NCBI GenBank assembly: GCA_021794335.1
Contig: JAJYQZ010000151.1
Location: 1 to 5,776 of the forward strand
DNA: 5,776 nt
Direction: 5' to 3'
From: a bacterium
Lineage (GTDB): Bacteria; SZUA-79; Acidulodesulfobacterales; Acidulodesulfobacteraceae
Shown here: positions 1 to 4,561 of the stretch, in pieces
How the letters are laid out: the number at the start of each line of letters is the position of its first letter
Numbering within the stretch: the first letter of the stretch is position 1
Translations under genes and position numbers: made by a program
The notes under the pieces: model-generated
Databases searched by the model: none
The model's input: only the letters and a program-made list of their open reading frames with translations
Told to the model about the DNA's origin: nothing

Positions 1-84
1 CATGCGGCTTGCCGTTTATAATAGCATAAAAGGCAAGGGGGATAAAAAGTTTAATTGAAAAAATTATACAATGCAAAAAATATA

Positions 85-121
85 TTGACAATATTAGTAT
101 TTTATGATAACTTATCTATCA
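85..121 (+). promoter_or_regulatory. Possible promoter/operator upstream of the nuclease gene
   Basis: A perfect -35 hexamer TTGACA lies at 85-90, but no good -10 box follows at 16-18 nt; the hexamer at 108-113 (TAACTT) is weak. Two overlapping dyads sit just downstream: GATAACTTATC at 106-116 is a perfect 11-nt palindrome, and TGATA at 105-109 mirrors TATCA at 117-121. A dyad over a promoter start region could be an operator. In DNA this AT-rich it could also be chance. No regulator gene is in the window. Confidence 0.25.
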
Positions 122-192
122 AGGTGAGTTATAACCAAAAAGTGTCTTAATTTACTCCAACAATATGGGGGTTAGACCAATAATAAATAAGT

Positions 193-1227
193 ATGGACAT
201 TAAAAAAGAAAATTATAACAAATCGTACGTAAATTTTTTTGAACTCATAGGAGATAACGAAGTCGCTTTATCAAAGGCTTTTGCATTTGTTCTTGCTAAT
301 GATTACGATGTATTAAAAGAATTTCTACAAGAATTAGACATAAGTTGGAAGAAAGAAGACGATAGAATCAAAGCATTGTCGATTAAGATAGAGGTTGCCA
401 AAAATGACGGAAGAACTGATATCGAAATAAAAGAAAAAGGTGAATTGCATGTTATAATAGAATGTAAAGTTGGAATTAATAAAGTGGAGGGTCAAAAAAC
501 TCAATATAATAAACGATTTGATAATACAACAGAAAAAAATATATTATGTTTTATAACTGCCGAAAAAATAGTTGAACCCATTATAGAAAAAGGTATTGTA
601 GTAAGTTTAAGCTGGCTTAACGTAGTCGATATATTAAATAAAAAAGCATTTCCAAAAAAAGATATAGTTAAAGATCTGTTAAATTTTATAATTGGGAGTT
701 ATAAAATGAATACTCTTAAGGAAATTTTAGTTCAAGATTTGAAGAAATCTATAGGGATCAAAAGATTTTTAGATTGCTATTCCTATGTTAGAGAAGAAAC
801 CTACGGAATACCTCTGTATTTTGCACCATATTTCACAAAAGAGGGTGTGCAAAATTATAAATCTATTACTATTACTGAAGGTATTTCTTATATATCCAAG
901 GTTTTAGGCGTATTAACTTTAGAGTATGGTAAAATTAAAGAAGATTGGAATCATATAGAAGATAAGTTAAATAAATTCGCTGAGGGCATAGAAAACGCCG
1001 AAAATTTAGTTAATAAATGGAAAAAAGGACTTAATGATTGCAATGAAAAATTAAAAGATATACCAAAAAATCAAACATATTATTTCTTATCGAAACCAAT
1101 AAAACTTAAAAAGCCATTATTAAAAGACAATAATAAAAATAGCAAGGGCTGGCTTGGTTCTCAAATACCTAAGAATAGAAATATACAATTTGATATTTTT
1201 CTTAAAAAAATAATAGAGACCCTTTAA
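193..1227 (+). CDS. PD-(D/E)XK superfamily nuclease, stand-alone
   Basis: This 344-residue protein looks like a Mg2+-dependent DNA nuclease of the PD-(D/E)XK fold. The N-terminal half carries the motif set. A conserved-looking acidic helix GDNEVALSKAFAFVL spans residues 20-34 (E23). GRTDIEIK gives D76. IIECK gives the E90-x-K92 pair on the central strand, followed by QxxQY at 101-105. This resembles the broad group annotated as PD-(D/E)XK nuclease family proteins (PDDEXK_4-like). The second half (about 175-344) is lysine-rich, with a long charged helical stretch at about 250-295 (possible coiled coil), and I do not recognise it. No methyltransferase, helicase or toxin partner is adjacent, so a restriction, anti-phage or repair role is inference only. 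The ATG at 193 lacks a normal Shine-Dalgarno; a G-run at 167-171 is too far away. The stop lies 22 bp from the stop of the convergent glycosyltransferase remnant. Fold is fairly secure; function is unknown. Confidence 0.75.
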   Translation: MDIKKENYNKSYVNFFELIGDNEVALSKAFAFVLANDYDVLKEFLQELDISWKKEDDRIKALSIKIEVAKNDGRTDIEIKEKGELHVIIECKVGINKVEGQKTQYNKRFDNTTEKNILCFITAEKIVEPIIEKGIVVSLSWLNVVDILNKKAFPKKDIVKDLLNFIIGSYKMNTLKEILVQDLKKSIGIKRFLDCYSYVREETYGIPLYFAPYFTKEGVQNYKSITITEGISYISKVLGVLTLEYGKIKEDWNHIEDKLNKFAEGIENAENLVNKWKKGLNDCNEKLKDIPKNQTYYFLSKPIKLKKPLLKDNNKNSKGWLGSQIPKNRNIQFDIFLKKIIETL

Positions 1228-1230
1228 AAT

Positions 1231-1284
1231 TCCGTGTCAGTCTGATTTTTTATTGGTTAATTAGTAAAAATTTTACCATATTTT
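1231..1284. repeat. 54-bp imperfect direct repeat, copy 1
   Basis: This segment aligns without gaps to 1607-1660 at an offset of exactly 376 bp: 47 of 54 positions match, including 26 consecutive identical bases (1245-1270 against 1621-1646). It covers the last codons and stop of the glycosyltransferase remnant (read on the minus strand) plus about 20 bp beyond it. Confidence 0.8.
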
Positions 1285-1603
1285 TAATTACGCTTTCTGC
1301 TGTTATTTCATTTATATCCAACTTGCTTCCATATCCGTAACTATTACTCAACTTTCTATAGTCTTCCAAATTTTTTTCTATATCGGGATGATAAATTACG
1401 TGATAATTTTCGCAAATTTCTTTAGGATATGGAACAAACCGACCAAAATGATTTCCGTTATAGACAACAAATACATCTGTTGTCTATAACAAAACCGCTA
1501 TATGAGGCGCACTCGTCTCATTTGCTATTATAAGATTTCCGTTATAGATGACGTAAAGCAAATCAATTAAGGATGTTTTACCAGTTAAATCGGTAGCGTT
1601 AGA
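1250..1603 (-). pseudogene. 3' remnant of a GT9-family glycosyltransferase (heptosyltransferase-like)
   Basis: One minus-strand frame ending at the TAA at 1250-1252 gives about 117 codons of recognisable protein. ATDLTGKTSLIDLL is followed by ANETSAPHIAV, then NGNHFGRFVPYP, and the protein ends in KNMVKFLLINQ. In glycosyltransferase family 9 (ADP-heptose:LPS heptosyltransferases and relatives), the TGKTSL...NETSAPHIA segment forms the nucleotide-sugar site of the C-terminal domain. NGNHFGRFxPYP is typical of a subset of the family. An in-frame TAG at 1484-1486 interrupts it between HIAVLL and TTDVF. The N-terminal domain is missing: an in-frame TAA at 1613-1615 closes the frame just upstream, and homology fades at about 1600. 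It would have acted at the cytoplasmic membrane face in surface-polysaccharide assembly, but it is non-functional here. Assignment is from motif recall, not a search. Confidence 0.65.
1457..1490. repeat. Perfect 13-bp inverted repeat inside the GT9 remnant
   Basis: GTTATAGACAACA at 1457-1469 is the exact reverse complement of TGTTGTCTATAAC at 1478-1490, separated by 8 nt. On the minus strand the 5' arm contains the TAG that interrupts the glycosyltransferase frame. The low-coordinate arm also overlaps a 15-bp direct repeat, GATTTCCGTTATAGA, at 1450-1464 and 1534-1548. The two copies of that repeat encode YNGN in both places. Confidence 0.85.
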
Positions 1604-1606
1604 TAT

Positions 1607-1660
1607 TTCGTGTTAGTCCTATTTTTTATTGGTTAATTAGTAAAAAATATATCATATTTT
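1607..1660. repeat. 54-bp imperfect direct repeat, copy 2
   Basis: This is the partner of 1231-1284 (47/54 identical). Read on the minus strand it again encodes NM..FLLINQ followed by TAA, so it looks like the tail of a second, related glycosyltransferase gene or of a duplicated copy. Coding homology stops at about 1660, only some 9 bp before the probable end of the first IS110 element, which may have removed the rest. Confidence 0.75.
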
Positions 1661-1703
1661 CTTAGATAGTGTCAAGTTGCTATTTAAAAATCAAGTAAAA
1701 TTT

Positions 1704-2685
1704 TTATGCCGCCGTTAAATTTTTTACCCCTATGGCGCTTAAGTATTTAGACCTGTCGAAAACCTGGTTTTTAGTAAACAATGCATGGGCTATTATAAGA
1801 ACTTTCTTCATGACGGCGATAACCGCCACCTTTTTCACTTTACCCCTTTCGACCATACGGTCATACAGGATTTTAAAAGGGGTATCCCTGCGAAGCATCG
1901 AAAGAACCGGCATGAAAAGCATCTTGCGCAGAATGGCCGAACCCCTTTTGGATATCCTCGTTTTCTTCTTGACGGAGGTTCCCGAAGTCGCCTCCACCGG
2001 GTCAAGGCCAGCCCAGGGCGACTAACTCCTTTTTATTCATTCCGGGGTATTTAAGAAAAAATACGGTTAGTAGAAGGGAGCTTTTGTCGTTTATTCCGCT
2101 TACCGATTTGACGCAGTTAAAACGTTCGGAGAGTTCCTTGTCCCCACGCACGATTTCTAACATTTTCTCTACTGCCTTATCCTGTTTTTTCTCAATCATA
2201 TTAAGCTCCCTTTGAAGCTCTTTGGATATCCACTTGTTTCCCTTAAGCGTCTCGCTTTCAAGCCTGTTCTTAAGGGCTACAATCTGTTTCTGCAGGAAAT
2301 CGTAATAAGAAAGAAATTCTTCGAGCTCCTTAGCGTTTTTGTCGGCCTTTAATGCCTTGTAATCTTCTTCTTTGGCTATTTTCTGCATTTCCCAGAGCAT
2401 TTTCGCATCCAGTTCGTCCGTTTTGTTCCTGCGCTTTATAGCCTGGGAAAAGTGCTTTGAATCTCTCGGATTAACCCTTAAAACCCGCACGCCCATCTCC
2501 ATTGCGGACATATCCAAAGCTAAGGAATAAGGACCCGTAGCCTCATAAATAAGCCTTGCATTGTTTTTGGCCGCCCCTGCAACAAAAGAAGCTACGTTTC
2601 TTCTGTTGTTCTTAATCTCGAAATAATCCCTGCCGTCAAAGCAGGATAACGTAAGTTTAGAAACATCGATTCCGATAACGTTCAT
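1704..2685 (-). pseudogene. IS110-family DEDD transposase/recombinase with a single-base frameshift
   Basis: The N-terminal piece (227 aa, 2685 down to 2002) is the RuvC-like DEDD domain: GIDVSK (D7), YEATGPYS (E48) and TDELDAKML (D90, D93), followed by a coiled-coil linker. The C-terminal piece carries the Tnp serine domain with EATSGTSVKKKTRISKRG, which contains the expected catalytic serine. The N-terminal frame ends ...ELVALGWP then stop. Removing one C from the CCC at 2012-2014 gives ALAGLDPVEATSG, the family's usual reading, and a protein of about 326 aa, which is normal for IS110. One extra base is therefore the only lesson against function. The start at 2683-2685 has a strong Shine-Dalgarno (AAGGAGG, minus strand of 2694-2700). 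The lesion is most simply an inactivating mutation. No classic slippery heptamer is obvious at the shift, so programmed frameshifting is less likely, and a sequencing error is possible. Confidence 0.85.
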
Positions 2686-2693
2686 TTTTCTTT

Positions 2694-2700
2694 CCTCCTT
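2694..2700 (-). promoter_or_regulatory. Ribosome binding site of the first IS110 transposase
   Basis: CCTCCTT on the plus strand reads AAGGAGG on the minus strand, 8 nt before the ATG at 2685. It fixes the start codon of the N-terminal fragment. Confidence 0.8.
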
Positions 2701-2825
2701 TTGTTATAAGCGCCCAAATAAACTTCGTCTCGTTACATACAGTCTTTTTTCAGACTTAGTTGCTATCCAAGCTTGGGTTGGGCTATCCGACTTGACTACA
2801 ATCTGCCGTTACAGGCGATTTGACA
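2701..2825 (-). ncRNA. Candidate bridge RNA in the leader of the first IS110 element
   Basis: IS110-group elements encode a structured guide (bridge) RNA in the non-coding stretch upstream of the recombinase. This leader folds on paper into such an arrangement, reading the minus strand. A 5' hairpin right at the element end pairs AATCGCC with GGCAGATT (2814-2820 with 2800-2807, one bulged base, 6-nt loop). A long-range 6-bp stem joins GCCCAA (2778-2783) to TTGGGC (2712-2717). Inside it is an AGTCT/AGACT hairpin (2752-2756 with 2741-2745). The 7-mer TGTAACG occurs both in the first hairpin loop (2807-2813) and near the 3' side (2731-2737). Exact RNA ends and guide loops cannot be assigned by eye. 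If the recombinase is dead, the RNA could act only in trans. Confidence 0.4.
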
Positions 2826-2891
2826 AAATTAGATATGCCCAAAATTATAACAAATAATAAATAAACATTTAAAGATAAATTAATTAAACTA

Positions 2892-2931
2892 AGATATAAA
2901 TATTATATACGAGATATAAATATTATATACG
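2892..2931. repeat. Two tandem copies of a 20-bp AT-rich unit
   Basis: AGATATAAATATTATATACG is repeated head to tail with no mismatch (2892-2911 and 2912-2931), followed by three bases of a third copy. It lies in the AT-rich spacer (2829-3017) between the first IS110 element and the IS3 remnant, where I see no gene. The unit is itself rich in TATA steps. A replication-slippage duplication is the simplest reading. Confidence 0.9.
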
Positions 2932-3017
2932 AGACTAAAATTTCAATGTCTTAAGGTGTATTATCGTTATTTAATTTACTATTTTAATTAATAATATATT
3001 TTATTTTGCTTGTTAAG

Positions 3018-3231
3018 TTAACCGAAATGCACCTCATACGGCGTTTTATATCCCAAAGACTGGCGAAGCCTTTCGTTGTTATAGAATCTGAAATAATAAG
3101 ATAATACGGTATAAGCCTGTTTCGGAGTTTCGTAAGCATTTATGTAAACTTCCTCATATTTCACCTGGAAAAGACGTGCTTTTTCAATGCCATAATCTCT
3201 CTATGAATATGTTATCGAATGCACGGCCGGC
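3018..3231 (-). pseudogene. 3' fragment of an IS3-family transposase (OrfB, integrase-type)
   Basis: The minus strand encodes GRAFDNIFIERLW (3229 down to 3190) and then, in a different frame, VKYEEVYINAYETPKQAY, FRFYNNERLRQSLGYK and TPYEVHFG ending at the TAA at 3018-3020. This is the unmistakable C-terminal end of IS3-family OrfB (rve domain), and the E of FIERLW is expected to be the last residue of the DDE triad. The two aspartates and everything upstream are gone. Between RLW and VKYEEVY, where relatives have about two residues, there are 25 nt (3165-3189) that shift the frame. The fragment breaks at 3231, exactly where the inverted repeat of the second IS110 element begins. Confidence 0.85.
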
Positions 3232-3246
3232 AGTGTATAATTAATT
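3232..3246 (+). repeat. Left inverted repeat of the second IS110 element
   Basis: AGTGTATAATTAATT is the exact reverse complement of 4547-4561. After a short unmatched stretch, both ends again share TATAATA, reading inward (3254-3260 on the left), so the similarity extends loosely to about 28 bp. Confidence 0.75.
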
Positions 3247-3382
3247 TACACATGTATAATAGTTTATAGATATATTTTATTATTATTTATAGATTATAAT
3301 AATTTAAATTGGTTTAATAGCAAGAGGTGGTAGGATGGCGTTAAACATTTATGTAATATTATGAATGACTGTGTTTTTATAA

Positions 3383-3490
3383 GGCCGGGATACAGAAATT
3401 TACACAGGGATTGATTATAAACCCGGTTTTTTGCTTTAACAGTACCCGGCCCGTTAACTATTCTGGATAGTCGGTTGGGCTTAAAAGCCC
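3383..3490 (+). ncRNA. Candidate bridge RNA in the leader of the second IS110 element
   Basis: The 290 bases before the transposase contain no convincing gene. From 3383 onward they are suddenly GC-richer and structured. GGCCGGG (3383-3389) pairs perfectly with CCCGGCC (3445-3451) around a 55-nt loop. Part of the same strand can instead pair CCGGG (3385-3389) with CCCGG (3422-3426), so two exclusive folds exist. A second hairpin, GGGCTT/AAGCCC, occupies 3477-3490, ending 14 nt before the Shine-Dalgarno. IS110-group recombinases use a bridge RNA from this position, with loops that pair with donor and target DNA. The RNA boundaries and guide bases are not assigned, and the 5' end may lie well upstream of 3383. 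Confidence 0.45.
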
Positions 3491-3504
3491 GTATGTTGCA
3501 TGTG

Positions 3505-3512
3505 AAGGAGGT
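3505..3512 (+). promoter_or_regulatory. Ribosome binding site of the second IS110 transposase
   Basis: AAGGAGGT is a near-perfect Shine-Dalgarno placed 9 nt before the ATG at 3522, which supports that start. Confidence 0.85.
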
Positions 3513-3521
3513 TAATTTATT

Positions 3522-4475
3522 ATGGAAACGGATATTTATGTGGGTTTAGATATAAGCAAAGAAGACATCTATGTCGGTTCTACAATGAATAAAAACGTGT
3601 TCAGCGTCGAGAACTCTTTAAGGGGGTTTAAAAAAATACTGAAGTTTTTAAAGGATTTACAGGTGGGGGCTGTCGTAATGGAAGCCTCCGGCGGTTATGA
3701 AAGGGATATATTTTACTTTCTGCTGAGGCACAAGATCCCCTCCGTTATAGTAAATCCAAAAAATGTTAGAAGGTATGCCGAGGCTATGGGTGTACTCGCA
3801 AAAACGGATAAAATAGATGCAAAGGTCATATCCGCCTTTGCCTTGGCAATTAAACCTACTCCCATAACCGCAATCGATGAAGGTGTAGAAGAACTTAAGG
3901 ACCTGGTCAAAAGAAGGGAGCAGCTACTTAACGCCGTAAAAAGCGAGAAAAACAGGCTGTCAAAGTCTCGAAACGGGATAAGAAAGAGCATAGAAAGGGT
4001 CATATCCTTCTTGGAAGACGAGCTTAAAAAAATAGAAAACGAGATGGACGAACTAATCAAATCCAGAAAGGACTTTCAAGGAAAGATTGATGTAATAGAA
4101 AGCATTCCCGGTGCGGGAAGGGTTCTTTCGATGACGATAGTGGCGCTCATGCCTGAAATGGGCAAAATTCCTAAAAAGCAACTCTCTTCTCTGATAGGTA
4201 TTGCGCCGTATCCCAAGGAAAGCGGAAAGCTAAAGAAAAAAGGCAGAATAACCGGCGGGAGGTCATTGATAAGGAAGGTTCTATATATGGCGACCGTTTC
4301 CGCCATCAAGTTCAATAAAGAGATAAGGGCATTTTACTTAAGGCTTAAGGGAAAAAATAAACCGGGCAGAGTCTGTATCGTTGCCTGCATGAACAAGTTC
4401 TTAAGAATAATAAATGCGCTCCTTAAGAACAATGTTATGTGGGATGAGGATTTTTTAACGGCTAAGGCAGCTTAA
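3522..4475 (+). CDS. IS110-family RNA-guided recombinase (transposase), intact
   Basis: This 317-residue DNA recombinase inserts and excises the element around it, guided in this family by an element-encoded bridge RNA. The N-terminal RuvC-like DEDD domain shows VGLDISK (D10), VVMEASGGYE (E54) and KTDKIDA (D96, D99). A charged coiled-coil region runs from about 122 to 185. The C-terminal Tnp domain begins IESIPGAGRVLS and contains LIGIAPYPKESGK with the presumed catalytic serine S234. It continues with KGRITGGRSLIRKVLYMA and GRVCIVACMNKFLRIINALL. All expected catalytic residues and the usual length (about 310-340 aa) are present, so it may be active. The C-terminal wording (GIAPYPKESG...GGR...LYMA) is closer to what I recall for IS1111-type members than to the first copy (GLDPVEATSG). 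Base composition is less AT-rich than the neighbouring nuclease, as expected for an imported element. Confidence 0.92.
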   Translation: METDIYVGLDISKEDIYVGSTMNKNVFSVENSLRGFKKILKFLKDLQVGAVVMEASGGYERDIFYFLLRHKIPSVIVNPKNVRRYAEAMGVLAKTDKIDAKVISAFALAIKPTPITAIDEGVEELKDLVKRREQLLNAVKSEKNRLSKSRNGIRKSIERVISFLEDELKKIENEMDELIKSRKDFQGKIDVIESIPGAGRVLSMTIVALMPEMGKIPKKQLSSLIGIAPYPKESGKLKKKGRITGGRSLIRKVLYMATVSAIKFNKEIRAFYLRLKGKNKPGRVCIVACMNKFLRIINALLKNNVMWDEDFLTAKAA

Positions 4476-4488
4476 TAACTTCGGGGAA

Positions 4489-4523
4489 TTTTTTAATAAA
4501 AATGATTTATTTTTATTAAAAAA
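4489..4523. terminator. Bidirectional terminator-like hairpin, A/T-only stem
   Basis: A perfect 15-bp inverted repeat (4489-4503 with 4509-4523, 5-nt loop) starts with six T and ends with six A, so either strand gives a hairpin with a U-rich tail. It lies between the stop codons of two convergent genes, the transposase (4475) and the WG-repeat gene (4549). That is where a shared terminator is expected. The stem has no G or C, so strength is uncertain. It sits inside the second IS110 element. Confidence 0.6.
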
Positions 4524-4546
4524 TAATTGACATTATTATAGTCTGC

Positions 4547-4561
4547 AATTAATTATACACT
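4547..4561 (-). repeat. Right inverted repeat of the second IS110 element
   Basis: AATTAATTATACACT is the reverse complement of 3232-3246. It overlaps the last three codons and the stop of the WG-repeat gene on the minus strand. Confidence 0.75.

Larger units (their letters stand above)
1669..2828 (-). mobile_element. IS110-family insertion sequence, first copy, frameshifted
   Basis: The element contains the broken IS110 transposase (1704-2685), a leader of about 140 nt and a short 3' flank, giving roughly 1.16 kb. That is somewhat short for the family. The ends are estimates: TGTCAA at 1670-1675 is mirrored by TTGACA at 2820-2825, and a 7-bp TTAGATA lies just outside each side (1662-1668 and 2829-2835). 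IS110 elements usually make no target duplication, so the TTAGATA pair may be coincidence. It is unlike the second IS110 element in protein sequence and leader, so the two are independent arrivals rather than duplicates. Confidence 0.55.
3232..4561 (+). mobile_element. IS110-family insertion sequence, second copy, apparently intact
   Basis: The 1330-bp element is bounded by perfect 15-bp inverted repeats (3232-3246 and 4547-4561). It holds a 290-nt non-coding leader, an uninterrupted 317-aa recombinase and a short 3' flank with a hairpin. The left boundary is supported independently, because IS3 coding homology stops at 3231. On the right the element supplies the stop codon of the WG-repeat gene. 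The two flanks belong to different genes (IS3 OrfB and WG protein), so the insertion was accompanied or followed by a deletion or recombination, or it landed at an existing junction. The IS1111 subgroup is known for inverted repeats near its ends, whereas a long leader upstream of the gene is the IS110-group layout. This copy shows both. Confidence 0.75.

Noticed and set aside
9..36. TTGCC/GGCAA dyad near the left edge.
   Set aside because: It is only a 5-bp stem with an 18-nt loop and no U-run, too weak to call a terminator.
165..203. Twelve-codon open frame MGVRPIINKYGH overlapping the nuclease start in another frame.
   Set aside because: It could couple translation to the weakly primed nuclease start, but an overlap this short is expected by chance and there is no Shine-Dalgarno before it.
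1732..2054. Two plus-strand open frames over the first IS110 element.
   Set aside because: They lie antisense to the clear transposase serine domain and show no family features of their own.
3335..3364. Nine-codon open frame (MALNIYVIL) preceded by AGAGGTGG.
   Set aside because: It has a plausible ribosome binding site but is too short to assign. It lies in the probable guide-RNA leader, with no further support such as regulatory codons.
3713..4315. Two minus-strand open frames inside the second transposase.
   Set aside because: They are serine- and leucine-rich shadows of the lysine-rich plus-strand gene.
4527..4555. Outward-facing TTGACA near the right end of the second IS110 element, a possible promoter or circle-junction promoter.
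   Set aside because: The hexamer 17 nt downstream (TAATTA) is a poor -10 box. At a circle junction, the TATAAT of the left end would be about 33 nt away, which is too far.
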